DNA from: Bradyrhizobium sp. CB1015 | GTDB lineage: Bacteria > Pseudomonadota > Alphaproteobacteria > Rhizobiales > Xanthobacteraceae | Length of the DNA stretch: 64,000 bases | Reading direction: 5' to 3' | NCBI RefSeq assembly: GCF_025200925.1 | Contig: NZ_CP104174.1 | Location: 6,510,001-6,574,000 of the forward strand | Part shown: in pieces, positions 16,033 through 25,187 of the stretch | Layout: each line of letters starts with the position of its first letter | Numbering within the stretch: position 1 is the first letter of the stretch | Position numbers and translations under genes: made by a program | Notes under the pieces: generated by a model | Told to the model about the DNA's origin: nothing | The model's input: the letters and a program-made list of their open reading frames with translations, nothing else | Database searches by the model: none

Positions 16033-16968
16033 TCAGTGCTTTGCAATGAATGCAAGCACCATATCATTGAAGGCTTGGGGGTTCTCAACCTCCATCTGAT
16101 GAGATGCCGCCGGAATCGTTGCACGTTCGACGCTCGGCAGGCAGTGCTCCAGCATGTCGTCGACGAGATGGAACATCTTAGGGCTGAGCTCCCCGTCGAC
16201 GAGCAATGTTGGCGCCTTCACCTTCTGCACATCCGCGCATGTGGTGGGCGGGAAAAGGTCTCGCGATGAGGCTTCGCCTTTCAGTTCTTGAACATTGTCC
16301 ATGGCGCGCTTCAGAACGGCAGGTGGGATTTTCTCGTACGAACCATCGCCCAGTACGCCGTTCACAAATCGACGCACTCCTTCTTCGTCATTCCCCTGCT
16401 TGAATGCTTCGCTCGTAGCGATTGACCTCGTGATAAGGGCGCTAAGAAGAGCATCCCCTTCAGGAGTCGTTTTCAGTAACGGCCATACGGGCGGTTCGCC
16501 CAGCGTCAGACTGCGAATGACCTCCGGGTGATCTCGTGCGACCAGGAACGCAATGAACGCCCCATACGAATGACCAACGAGATGAACCGGGGGTAGATTA
16601 AGTGCCTTGATGAATGCAGCCAGGTCTCTTGCATGTAGAGTGACGGAAAAATCCGTCGCATCTTTGGGCCATTCATTTGGATAGTGGTACCGACGACTGT
16701 ACGAGATCAGTCGATATCCCTTCGAGAACGCCTCGAGCTGTCCATCCCACGTGCGGTAATCCTCCAGTGTGCCGTGCACCAACACCACTGGAGTTCCTTG
16801 CCCGAGCTCAATGTAATGGAGTGTGAGGCCATCAACTCCCACCTCTTTTGTTCTCATCTCCGAAGAGGACGCGCCTTTCTGCTGCGCGAACGACGGACAC
16901 GCCACGAAGAACATGGCTGCTACCGATATGACGACGATGTGTTTCAAGAGGAGCGTTCTCGGTTGCAT
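16033..16968 (-). CDS. Exported alpha/beta hydrolase
   Basis: A 311-residue serine hydrolase with an N-terminal signal peptide (residues 1-31, core IVVISVAAMFFVACPSFA). The fold markers are in order: oxyanion-hole VLVHGTLEDYRTW, nucleophile elbow VGHSYGAF (Ser), the acid strand APTLLVDGELSPK, and the catalytic His in IPAASHQMEVENP. The class includes esterases, epoxide hydrolases and haloperoxidase-like enzymes; the substrate is not readable. The start at 16968 has a CAGGAGAGTC site and begins the signal peptide. The gene lies between two identical MITE-like repeats at 15604 and 17267, which suggests it came in with them. Confidence 0.85.
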   Translation of the reverse strand: MQPRTLLLKHIVVISVAAMFFVACPSFAQQKGASSSEMRTKEVGVDGLTLHYIELGQGTPVVLVHGTLEDYRTWDGQLEAFSKGYRLISYSRRYHYPNEWPKDATDFSVTLHARDLAAFIKALNLPPVHLVGHSYGAFIAFLVARDHPEVIRSLTLGEPPVWPLLKTTPEGDALLSALITRSIATSEAFKQGNDEEGVRRFVNGVLGDGSYEKIPPAVLKRAMDNVQELKGEASSRDLFPPTTCADVQKVKAPTLLVDGELSPKMFHLVDDMLEHCLPSVERATIPAASHQMEVENPQAFNDMVLAFIAKH

Positions 16969-17029
16969 ATGACTCTCCTGGTGTTGTGAGACCTTTCTGC
17001 TTCGGTTTCGCTTACTAAGCCGTAGTCTA

Positions 17030-17067
17030 GTCCGCGATTCTCGGCGGGGTTCGAGTCCCCGTGTCCT
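17030..17067 (+). other. tRNA 3' end remnant (T-arm)
   Basis: CGGGG-TTCGAGT-CCCCG at 17045-17061 is a canonical T-arm: five-pair stem closed by G-C and the seven-base TTCGAGT loop. TGTCCTA follows as a possible acceptor strand. No matching D-arm, anticodon arm or CCA is present, so this is a fragment, perhaps left by integration events in this rearranged zone. A chance match is possible. Confidence 0.4.
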
Positions 17068-17266
17068 ATACGCGCGACGCGGCCCGAGCGGTCGATCCGG
17101 CGGGTCTGGTGGGCAGGGCGCCGCATCGGCGAGGGGCAATGAGGTGGCCCGCCGCTGGCTATACTACCAGTTCAAATACACGCAGGGGGTGCACAAAACG
17201 TCACACCGCTCCCCAGGATCGCCTCGCGAGGGATTGCGCAGCTGACGGCTGGTCGACGTCGGCTCA

Positions 17267-17438
17267 GGGTCTTGGCTGTGTGAAAACGCCCCGACGGTCG
17301 AGTGCGATAGCACAAGTTTTTCGTCGAAGGCCGATGTAGCGCTCATGCTCGCAAGCAATTTCAAGCGAAATGGCGAACAAAAGAACGTGGTTCTAGCTGG
17401 CTTTCGACTGTTCGCGTTTTTACACAGCCAGGGTCAAA
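17267..17438. mobile_element. MITE-like 172-bp repeat, copy 2
   Basis: This is identical over 172 bases to the copy at 15604-15775 and in the same orientation. Its right end GGGTCAAA overlaps the 8-bp target duplication of the IS256-family element that begins at 17442. If that element is removed, the flank becomes GGGTCAAAAGCTGCCCT, very like the flank of copy 1 (GGGTCAAAGGCTGCCCT). Confidence 0.8.
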
Positions 17439-17441
17439 AGC

Positions 17442-18865
17442 GATCGTGTCCCTGAGCGTGGTGTAACTGGCGGTGGGACACCGCGTTCGCCGGCAAGAGC
17501 CGGACTGGTCAGCTGGCGATAGCCGGGAGGCTGACGGTTGGATCATCGCTCAACGGCGCGATGGTTTCCAGGGTCATGTAACGGGCGCGCTGGACGGCCC
17601 ATTCATCATTCTGTTCGAGCAGGATCGCGCCGATGAGGCGGACGATAGCGTCCTCATTGGGGAAGATGCCGACGACCTCGGTCCGGCGCTTGATCTCGCC
17701 GTTGAGGCGCTCGATCGGGTTGGTCGAGTGCAGCTTGGTGCGGTGCTGCGGCGGGAACGTCATGTAGGCCAGCACATCGGTCTCGGCCTCGTCGAGGAAG
17801 CCGGCGAGCTTGGGTAGCTTGGGGCGGAGCTGATCGGCGACCTTCCGCCATTGCGCTCGTGCGGCCTCGGCATCGTCCTGGGCAAACGCAGTGGCGATGA
17901 AGGCGGAGACGACACGCCGTCCACTTTTGCCGGCATGGGCCAGCGCGTTGCGCATGAAGTGCACGCGGCAACGCTGCCAACTGGCGTTGAGCACCTTGGC
18001 GACGGTCGCCTTGATGCCCTCGTGGGCGTCGGAGACGACCAGCTTGACGCCGCGCAGGCCGCGGCGGGCGAGCTTGCGCAGGAACGCCGTCCAGAATGTC
18101 TCGGCCTCCGAGGGACCAATGTCCATGCCGAGAACTTCGCGCCGGCCATCGCTGTTGACGCCGACCGCGACGATCACCGCGACCGACACGATGCGCCCCT
18201 GCTGGCGCACCTTCACGTAGGTGGCGTCGATCCACAGATAGGGCCAATCGCCCTCGATCGGGCGAGCGAGGAACGCCTTCACCTTGTCATCGATCTCCGC
18301 GCACAGCCGCGAGACCTGGCTCTTGGAGATGCCGCTCATGCCCATCGCCTGCACCAGATCGTCGACGGAGCGGGTCGAGACGCCCTGCACATAAGCTTCC
18401 TGCACCACGGCGGTGAGCGCCTTCTCGGCCATCCGGCGCGGCTCCAGAAAGCCGGGGAAGTAGGAGCCTTTGCGCAGCTTGGGAATGCGCAGCTCGACCG
18501 TGCCGGCGCGGGTCTCCCAGGTCCGGTCGCGGTAGCCGTTGCGCTGCGCCAGACGCTCGGGGTTCTTCTCGCCGTAGGCGGCCCCGGTCTGGCCTTCCAC
18601 TTCCAGCTCCATCAGGCGCTGGGCAGCAAAGCCGATCATCTCGCGCAGCAGATCCGCATCAGGGGTCTTCTCCACGAGCGTGCGGAGGTTCATCATCTCA
18701 TCGGTCATCGGTGGTTCCTCGAATCAGGTTGGTGTCAGCAACCCGACCCTACCGGCGAACTGCCGGTGACCACCGCAAAGCCGCCCGCCCGCTACGGCGC
18801 CATGGGAGGGCGCGCGTGCGGACGGCTTTGCTCTACCGAGCTACACCATCACCGGGGACACGACC
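17442..18865 (-). mobile_element. IS256-family insertion sequence, complete
   Basis: A 1,424-bp element. The imperfect terminal inverted repeats start GATCGTGTCCCTGAG at 17442 and, read inward from 18865, GGTCGTGTCCCCGGT. An 8-bp direct repeat TCAAAAGC flanks it (17434-17441 and 18866-18873), as expected for this family. It contains one intact transposase gene. The clean target duplication suggests a fairly recent insertion. Confidence 0.92.
17509..18708 (-). CDS. IS256-family transposase
   Basis: A 399-residue Mutator-type DDE transposase, full length for the family. Its DDE residues are placed in [11 protein letters not shown] (first Asp), [11 protein letters not shown] (second Asp) and the C-terminal [15 protein letters not shown] (Glu). 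The family signature [14 protein letters not shown] lies after the second Asp. The N-terminal part ([20 protein letters not shown]) holds the DNA-binding region. The frame is intact and terminal repeats are present, so it may be active. GAGGAACCACCG precedes the start. Confidence 0.95.
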   Translation of the reverse strand: MTDEMMNLRTLVEKTPDADLLREMIGFAAQRLMELEVEGQTGAAYGEKNPERLAQRNGYRDRTWETRAGTVELRIPKLRKGSYFPGFLEPRRMAEKALTAVVQEAYVQGVSTRSVDDLVQAMGMSGISKSQVSRLCAEIDDKVKAFLARPIEGDWPYLWIDATYVKVRQQGRIVSVAVIVAVGVNSDGRREVLGMDIGPSEAETFWTAFLRKLARRGLRGVKLVVSDAHEGIKATVAKVLNASWQRCRVHFMRNALAHAGKSGRRVVSAFIATAFAQDDAEAARAQWRKVADQLRPKLPKLAGFLDEAETDVLAYMTFPPQHRTKLHSTNPIERLNGEIKRRTEVVGIFPNEDAIVRLIGAILLEQNDEWAVQRARYMTLETIAPLSDDPTVSLPAIAS

Positions 18866-19084
18866 TCAAAAGCTGCCCTGAGCAGCTTCAAGAGGCCTTT
18901 CCCCTCAGCTTTCGAAACAGACAATCCCCGTGGCGCATTTCCGCGCTCAGATTGCGCTGCGACCTCGCAGCCGTCACTGGACGCCGAATACCAGATTGAT
19001 GTTGACCCGACGGGACGCCGCTCGCCAAAACAGCAAGCCTGCATTCGGAGTGCTGGTATCAACGCGCAGGCGAAAGCCGCTCGC

Positions 19085-21826
19085 TCAGGCGGCGCTGACA
19101 GTCTGGAGCTCAGCCGCCAGGAACTGTTTCTCAAATGCCTCGGCCGGCATCGGACGGCCGAAGAAATATCCCTGCCCTTCCTCGCATCCCATGCTGACCA
19201 GGAAGTCGGCCGTTGCGCGGTTCTCGATGCCTTCAGCCACAATCGTAAGACCGAGCTGCTTGCTGAGGCCGATAGTCGATCCGACGATGGCAGCGTCGTC
19301 GGAATTCGAAAGAAGACCAAAGACGAACGACCGGTCGATCTTGAGGCCGTCGAGCGGAAACTTCTTGAGATAGCTGAGGCTCGCATAACCGGTGCCGAAA
19401 TCATCGAACAGGATCCGGACGCCGAGCTCCTGAATTCTCTTGAACATTTCAAGCACGCGGCGTTCGTCATGCAGCAGGATGTCTTCGGTGACTTCGATCT
19501 CGAGCAACGACGGCGTCAGCCCCGTCGCTTCGAGCAGTGCTGCGACCGAATGCGCGAGATCGCCGGACTGAAGCTGCGAGGGTGACAGGTTGATCGCGAC
19601 ACGCACATCGTTGCCGGATAATTCCCAGGCTCGCGCCTGACGGCAGGCGGTCTCCATCACCCAGTTCGCGATCCGCTCCGATAGCGCTGAGGTGTTGACC
19701 ACCGGCATGAATTCGGCTGGCGAGACGTAGCCGCGCACGGGATGCCGCCAGCGGATGAGCGCTTCGGCTCCGACCAGGCTGCCATCGATCAGGCGAACCT
19801 GGGGCTGGTAGAACAGCTCGAATTCGCAGCGATCGGCGGCAAGCGCCAGCTCGCCCTCCAGCGTCAGCCGGTTCTCGAGCTCCTGCCGAATCGCGGCTTC
19901 GAACACCACATGGCCGCCGCGCCGCGTCGTCTTCGCGCGGCTCAGCGCCAGATGGCCATTGCTCAGGAGATCGTCGGCCTTTTGTCCGCCCTCGGGATAA
20001 ACGGCGACGCCGACGCTGATCCTGACGCGGTGCTGCCGGGCGCCAGCTCCGAGCGGGGTCTCGAACGCGCGCGCGATCCGCTCGGCGAAGGCCGGGACCG
20101 GCGCGCCGAGGTCGGCGCAATCGATCGCGATGGCAAATTCGTCGCCGCTGAGGCGGGCGATGATCGCCCTGCCATCGACTTCGCTCCGGAGCCGCTCAGC
20201 GACCGCGCGCAGCACGAGATCGCCGGCGGAGTGTCCGAGCATGTCGTTGATCTCCTGGAAGCCGTCGAGCCCGAGCACGAGCAACGCGACGCCGGAAGAC
20301 CGCCGCTCCGCCGCGGCGATCAGATCGGTCAGGCCCACATGCAGCATGTTCCGGTTGGCAAGCCCCGTCAGCGCGTCATGTTCGGCGAGATATCGAATAC
20401 GCTCGGCTTCACGTTTGCGGACCGAAATATCGCGCAGGATCGCTCCGTATTGAAAGCCGTCCGTTCCCTGCCAGCCCGAGAAGCTCGCCTCGACCGGGAA
20501 GATTTCCCCGGTCTTGCGCCGGCCTTCGAACTCGACGACGACGGCGCCGCCCGGAACCAGAAGCGCCTGTCGCGCGGCGTCGTGCATGGACGGCCTTGCA
20601 CCGCGGTCCGCCGGCGGGGCGCACAGCGTTTCGAACGGGCGACCGATAATCTCGGCCGGCATGTAGCCGAAGATCGCGCTGGCGCCGGGATTCCAGACCG
20701 TGATCCGGTGATCCTCGTCGGTGCAGACCAGCCCGTCGCCGAGCGACATCGCGATGCGATGAAAGCGGCTCTCGGCGATGCGTCCGAGCAGCCTGCGGAA
20801 GTCGATTTCGTCGAGCGCAATCGCCGTCAGGTAAGCGATGATGGCGATGTGGAACAACGACGTATCGATGACGAGGGGCCATCTCGCCTGCACAAGGATT
20901 GCGGCCAGTTCGACCGCTGCCCCGGCTGCGATCAGAATTGCGACGCGAAGTCCTGGTGCGACGCGGCGCCACGAATACATCATCAGCAGGCAGATCGCGC
21001 CGAGCCCGAGCACCATGCCGATATCGGAGGTCCAGCGCAGCGTCCGGTTCTGAAGGATCGATTCAGCGGCGAGGGCCTGGAGGACCGGCCCCGAGATGAT
21101 CCTGCCATTGGGAACGCTGAAGCGGTCGCCGAGCTCGAGCGCCGTGGCCCCGATGATGACCTTCTTGCCTTTCAGTCTGTCGAGCGTAGCGCTATCGCCG
21201 CGCAGCACGTCGACATAGGAGACAGCGGGAATGGAGGGCGCACGAATACTGAAGTCGATCAGAAAGGGCGGCCGCCGATTGGCGTCCTGTCCCGCCAGCA
21301 CGACGGCCATCGAAGGCATGAAAGCGTCGCCGAGCTTCTCGCCGAACGGATAGCGGCGAACCAGCCCATCGGATTCGATCGCGACATTGACGACGGCCGG
21401 CCACGACTGGTTGCTGAACGCCTTCAGCGGCCGGTTGACGTGGGCCGGGCCGCCTTTCGGCGTCGGCTGCTTGAAAGATGGCAGGATCGTCGAGCCGCCG
21501 GCGTCCCGCAACGCTCTGGCGAAGGCCTCGTCGGAAGCCGGATCCGACGGCGTGCTGAAATCGACATCGAAGGCAACATCCTGCGCACCCGCCGCTTCCA
21601 GCCTTTGCAGCAGCTCGGCATGGAGATGCCGCGGCCAGGGCCACACCCCGATCTGGTCGATCGACGGCGTATCGATGCCGACCACGACGATGTCGCCGGT
21701 GGCCTCACGCGTTTGCCACTTGAATCGGAGATCGGTGAGCGCATTGCGAAGCGCACCGTGCCAGCCCGTGGACAGCACCACGGCGAGCGCGATCACGACG
21801 AGAATATGCGGCCTGTAGCGTTTCAC
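19085..21826 (-). CDS. CHASE2-PAS-GGDEF-EAL cyclic-di-GMP protein
   Basis: A 913-residue inner-membrane signalling protein. It has an N-terminal membrane anchor (residues 6-22) and a periplasmic CHASE2 sensor (about 40-260, with GDIVVVGIDTPSIDQIGVWP). A group of membrane segments (about 270-345), a PAS domain (about 355-470), GGDEF (about 485-640) and EAL (about 655-895) follow. The cyclase motif is SGDEF in RLSGDEFAI rather than GGDEF, which often still works. The phosphodiesterase part keeps AEALIRWRHP, DDFGTGYASLSYL and KIDRSFV. It may make or break c-di-GMP. The FecR-domain gene lies 61 bases upstream on the same strand, so they probably form an operon. Confidence 0.92.
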   Translation of the reverse strand: MKRYRPHILVVIALAVVLSTGWHGALRNALTDLRFKWQTREATGDIVVVGIDTPSIDQIGVWPWPRHLHAELLQRLEAAGAQDVAFDVDFSTPSDPASDEAFARALRDAGGSTILPSFKQPTPKGGPAHVNRPLKAFSNQSWPAVVNVAIESDGLVRRYPFGEKLGDAFMPSMAVVLAGQDANRRPPFLIDFSIRAPSIPAVSYVDVLRGDSATLDRLKGKKVIIGATALELGDRFSVPNGRIISGPVLQALAAESILQNRTLRWTSDIGMVLGLGAICLLMMYSWRRVAPGLRVAILIAAGAAVELAAILVQARWPLVIDTSLFHIAIIAYLTAIALDEIDFRRLLGRIAESRFHRIAMSLGDGLVCTDEDHRITVWNPGASAIFGYMPAEIIGRPFETLCAPPADRGARPSMHDAARQALLVPGGAVVVEFEGRRKTGEIFPVEASFSGWQGTDGFQYGAILRDISVRKREAERIRYLAEHDALTGLANRNMLHVGLTDLIAAAERRSSGVALLVLGLDGFQEINDMLGHSAGDLVLRAVAERLRSEVDGRAIIARLSGDEFAIAIDCADLGAPVPAFAERIARAFETPLGAGARQHRVRISVGVAVYPEGGQKADDLLSNGHLALSRAKTTRRGGHVVFEAAIRQELENRLTLEGELALAADRCEFELFYQPQVRLIDGSLVGAEALIRWRHPVRGYVSPAEFMPVVNTSALSERIANWVMETACRQARAWELSGNDVRVAINLSPSQLQSGDLAHSVAALLEATGLTPSLLEIEVTEDILLHDERRVLEMFKRIQELGVRILFDDFGTGYASLSYLKKFPLDGLKIDRSFVFGLLSNSDDAAIVGSTIGLSKQLGLTIVAEGIENRATADFLVSMGCEEGQGYFFGRPMPAEAFEKQFLAAELQTVSAA

Positions 21827-21887
21827 CCGATCCTCCCGCGCGCCCGCTACCCGCGGGTGCGCCCCCTCGTCCCCTTAGGAAATCGCC

Positions 21888-23108
21888 TCAGTGTCGGTTA
21901 TGGCCGTACCCGTTGCCATGGCCGTTGCTACCATTGCCGCTGTTGCCCCGGCCGTTGCCGGTGGCTCCATTGTTGCCGCTGTTGCCGTTACCGCTATTGC
22001 CATTATTGCCATTATTATTGCCATTGCCGGAGTTGCCGTTTCCGTTGCCACCGGCGTTTCCGTTATTGGCTGCCGCTGCAGCTGTCGCAGGGCCCGGGCT
22101 CGACGAGCTGCCGGCGCCAGGCGTTGCGGCACCGCTCGTCGTTGCGGCAGTCTCAATCGCGCTGTTGGACGCGATCGTGCTGGTCTTGTTGTCGCTCCAA
22201 ACCGTCTCGCTTCCGGAGCTTGCGTTCGCCCTGCGCACCTGACCGGGTGCGTCGCCGCCATGGGCGAGCCCGTGCGTGGCCTTGTGGACATTCAGCTTGA
22301 CCTCGCCGAGTGCGCTCGAGATGCGCACGACGCCGGGCTTGGAGACGTGACCACCGGCCGCCTGCTGCGACGGCTTCGGCGCACCGGCCGTCTTGTTGCC
22401 CTTGTCGATCGGACCGAGCACATGGATGGCATGGCCATTGGCCGCATGGCGCGGCGCCGACAGGCCCGATTTCGGCACTGGGACACGCTCGATCGTGGGC
22501 GCCCGTGGCTTGCCCTGCTCGATCGGATTGAACGTCCCCGCACCGCTCAGGCTGAGACCGGGCTTGCCGTGTTCGAAGACGGTGGCCGCTTGTCCGGGCA
22601 TCACTTGTGCAATCTGCCCCGTCTTGAAATCGGAGACTTCGACCTGGCCGCGGAGCACGCCGACCCTGGTGCTACCGGCACCGACGCTGACGCTGAACTG
22701 CGTTCCCTTGACCACGGCGGCGAGATAGGGCGTCTCGACCTCGAAATGCTTGACGTTGCGCTTCTCGACCTCGAGCAGGATCGAACCTGCCTGCTGGATG
22801 ATGGTGGTCGACAAGCCGTCCTTCTTCTCGGCCGGCAAGCCCACCACCGAATTGGGAGAGATCAGTATAGTTTCCTCGCCGCGGACGAGGAGTACACGGC
22901 CGTTGCGACCGGTGCGGATGGTATCGCCAGGTTTCAACGTTCCTTCCGCGGTCAACGACACCTGCTGGGCGCCGCTCGTTGCAAGCCAGACCTCGCCCGA
23001 GGACTTGCTGACGGACCACACACCGTCGTCCGCCGCGAATGCACTGGAGGCCGTTCCCAGGATCAGCGCCGCCGCCAAGGCGCGCCGCATTCCAACTTTG
23101 CCGAACAT
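21888..23108 (-). CDS. Exported FecR-domain protein with Asn/Gly-rich tail
   Basis: A 406-residue protein with a signal peptide (to about residue 26, ending SSAFAAD). A FecR domain covers about 55-170 (GDTIRTGRNGRVLLVRGEET, then ISPNSVVGLP and ETPYLAAVVKGTQFSV). A Pro/Lys linker follows. From about residue 345 the tail is an Asn-Gly repeat with scattered His. Unlike true FecR anti-sigma factors, it has no inner-membrane segment after the signal peptide and no sigma factor nearby. It lies upstream of, and in the same operon as, the CHASE2-GGDEF-EAL gene, and it diverges from the TpsB gene. Confidence 0.85.
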   Translation of the reverse strand: MFGKVGMRRALAAALILGTASSAFAADDGVWSVSKSSGEVWLATSGAQQVSLTAEGTLKPGDTIRTGRNGRVLLVRGEETILISPNSVVGLPAEKKDGLSTTIIQQAGSILLEVEKRNVKHFEVETPYLAAVVKGTQFSVSVGAGSTRVGVLRGQVEVSDFKTGQIAQVMPGQAATVFEHGKPGLSLSGAGTFNPIEQGKPRAPTIERVPVPKSGLSAPRHAANGHAIHVLGPIDKGNKTAGAPKPSQQAAGGHVSKPGVVRISSALGEVKLNVHKATHGLAHGGDAPGQVRRANASSGSETVWSDNKTSTIASNSAIETAATTSGAATPGAGSSSSPGPATAAAAANNGNAGGNGNGNSGNGNNNGNNGNSGNGNSGNNGATGNGRGNSGNGSNGHGNGYGHNRH

Positions 23109-23241
23109 GATGGTCCTCAGCCCCGCGTTTCAAAGCCAGGCCTGAGGCGTATCCGAAATCACTCAAGATAGGATTATCGGAAAGCGGCCAGCGGCGCGGC
23201 CGGATTAACCAATCGTTGACCATAAAAAACTAAGAAAAATC

Positions 23242-25038
23242 ATGCCTCTAACGAGACCTTACCGCCCCGTGGCAGATCCTCCGTTGAAGTACGGAGACGG
23301 GGTCGCTGCGCGCGGTGAGAGACGGCATCTCCTTACCGTACTGGTGTCGCTGGCAGCAATTTTCGCGGCAACTCCAACGGCATTCGCGCAACAGGCGAAC
23401 CAGCCGGGTTTCGATCCGCGCCAGCCCGAGAAATATTTCGATAACCAGACCGAGCAGGAATCGCTCGGCCGGCCACCGGTCCGGTTGCCGAGCGTCGGAC
23501 AGCCCACGACTAGCGGCGATACCAAGCCGCAATTCGTGCTGCGCGGCGTCAGCGTCAGCCGCGCCCATGCCGTTTCCCCCGATCGCATCGCCGCAGTCTA
23601 CCAATCTTATCTCGGCCGGAAGGTCTCGCAGGCGGACTTGGCCGCGATCGCAGGCGCCATCAGCAATCTCTACCGCGAAGCCGGCTTTCATCTGAGCCGC
23701 GCCATCGTGCCACCGCAGGACATCGCCGACGGCCGAGTCCGGATTCAGGTCCTCGAAGGCGTCATCGTGCAGGCCGAGCTGAAAGGCGACGGTGCCGAGC
23801 AGTTCGGCGTCAGGCCGATGCTGGCGCCGGTTCTGGCCGAACAACCGTCGCGGCTGGCAACGCTCGAACGCCAGCTCTTCCTGATCAATGGCAGGCCGGG
23901 CGTCCGGATCACCGACACTGCGCTCGAGGAGATCGGCGGTACGACGGGCCGCTTCCGCGTGACCATCTCCTTGAAGACCTGGCACGTCTTCTCCTCGTTC
24001 GGCCTCGACAATCTCGGATCCTCCTCGGTTGGTCCCTGGCAAACCTACGCCACCGGCGCGTTCAACTCCTACCTCACGCCCGGCGATACTCTGGCGGTCA
24101 ACCTCTCGACCATTGCCAACGATCCGGGCCAGCTCGGTTTCGCACGCCTGTCGTACGACGCGCCCGTCGGCGTCGACGGTGTCCGCCTCGGCGCTTCCGT
24201 CCTGTACAGCGCGGTACGGCCGGGGGATATGCGCCGGCTCGACCGCGACATCACCACGACCGAAGCTTTCGAGGTGCGGGCAAGCACCGTGCCCTTCATG
24301 TCGCAATCCTCCGGGCTGACGCTTACGGTCGCCGGCACCTTCAGCAACGTGTCCGAGCACGACATCTACGGCCCCTGGTACAACGACCACATCAGAACGG
24401 CGAGCCTGACCGCCGACTACCGGCTGCAGGATCCTTTTGGCGGCACCAATTTCACGACGCTGACCTACCGTCAGGGCCTGGACATTTTTGGCGCCTCGCA
24501 TTTCGACGACGATCTGTTGTCGCGCGACGGAGCCTCCTCGAACTTCTCGGTGCTGAACCTCTGGTTCACGCGCTACCAGACACTCAACGATGTCTGGTCG
24601 CTCAAGCTCGCTGCGGCGAGCCAGACGGCGTCGCGTCCGCTGTTCACCTCGCAGCAATTCTATCTCGGCGGCGCGGCCTTCGGCCGTGGCTATGGCGCAG
24701 CCGAGATCAGCGGCGACAACGGCCTGGCCGGCTCGCTCGAGCTGCGCTTCGACCAGAAGCTCAATTTCCGCTACTGGACCGGCTATCAGCTCTATGCCTT
24801 TGGCGACGCCGGCGCCGTCTGGAACCACGGTTACCGCCTGAGCGACGGGCTGTCGCTGACATCGGCCGGAGCCGGTGTGCGTTTCTTCCTGCCGGACGAC
24901 CTCCAGGCCGATTTCGGCGTGGCCGCCCCCCTGAGCTACCGGGCGCCGGACAACGTGCGTCGCAGCCCACGCTTCCTCTTCACGCTGTCGAGCGCGTTCC
25001 GGCTCTGCCCCGAACGCGGCAAGGCCGGCTGTCTCTAG
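23242..25038 (+). CDS. TpsB/ShlB-type two-partner secretion outer-membrane transporter
   Basis: A 598-residue Omp85-superfamily protein that exports a TpsA partner across the outer membrane. A cleavable signal ends near residue 50 (ATPTAFAQQ). A POTRA domain follows (about 90-170, FVLRGVSVSRAHAVSPDRIA, then YREAGFHLSRAIVPPQDI). The rest is a beta-barrel with the conserved loop-6 type motif FGRGYGAAE and a C-terminal strand ending in an aromatic-rich FTLSSAF segment. No TpsA-type filamentous protein is nearby. The gene diverges from a FecR-domain gene with a 133-base shared promoter region that contains an AT-rich stretch just before the start. Confidence 0.88.
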   Translation: MPLTRPYRPVADPPLKYGDGVAARGERRHLLTVLVSLAAIFAATPTAFAQQANQPGFDPRQPEKYFDNQTEQESLGRPPVRLPSVGQPTTSGDTKPQFVLRGVSVSRAHAVSPDRIAAVYQSYLGRKVSQADLAAIAGAISNLYREAGFHLSRAIVPPQDIADGRVRIQVLEGVIVQAELKGDGAEQFGVRPMLAPVLAEQPSRLATLERQLFLINGRPGVRITDTALEEIGGTTGRFRVTISLKTWHVFSSFGLDNLGSSSVGPWQTYATGAFNSYLTPGDTLAVNLSTIANDPGQLGFARLSYDAPVGVDGVRLGASVLYSAVRPGDMRRLDRDITTTEAFEVRASTVPFMSQSSGLTLTVAGTFSNVSEHDIYGPWYNDHIRTASLTADYRLQDPFGGTNFTTLTYRQGLDIFGASHFDDDLLSRDGASSNFSVLNLWFTRYQTLNDVWSLKLAAASQTASRPLFTSQQFYLGGAAFGRGYGAAEISGDNGLAGSLELRFDQKLNFRYWTGYQLYAFGDAGAVWNHGYRLSDGLSLTSAGAGVRFFLPDDLQADFGVAAPLSYRAPDNVRRSPRFLFTLSSAFRLCPERGKAGCL

Positions 25039-25187
25039 CTGCCCCGTTCTTCCGGCGATCGGCCCGGCTTGCCGGCTTTTCCCGGTCTTGCCCGCAGACT
25101 TGCCTGAATTTAATCCTCTAACCTGCTCACGATCGCTCCGGGGGTTCCCGATGACCATTTCAGGCAAAAGGTGATTTGAGACGGACC

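Noticed and set aside
18826..18862. A D-arm-like sequence (TAGCTCGGTAGAGC on the minus strand) suggesting a tRNA 5' half
   Set aside because: It is the terminal inverted repeat of the IS256-family element, which matches the other end at 17442.
19742..22300. An 852-codon plus-strand frame
   Set aside because: It is antisense to the CHASE2-GGDEF-EAL gene, with no ribosome binding site or domain.
23248..25167. A 639-codon minus-strand frame
   Set aside because: It is antisense to the TpsB gene, whose signal peptide, POTRA and barrel are clear.
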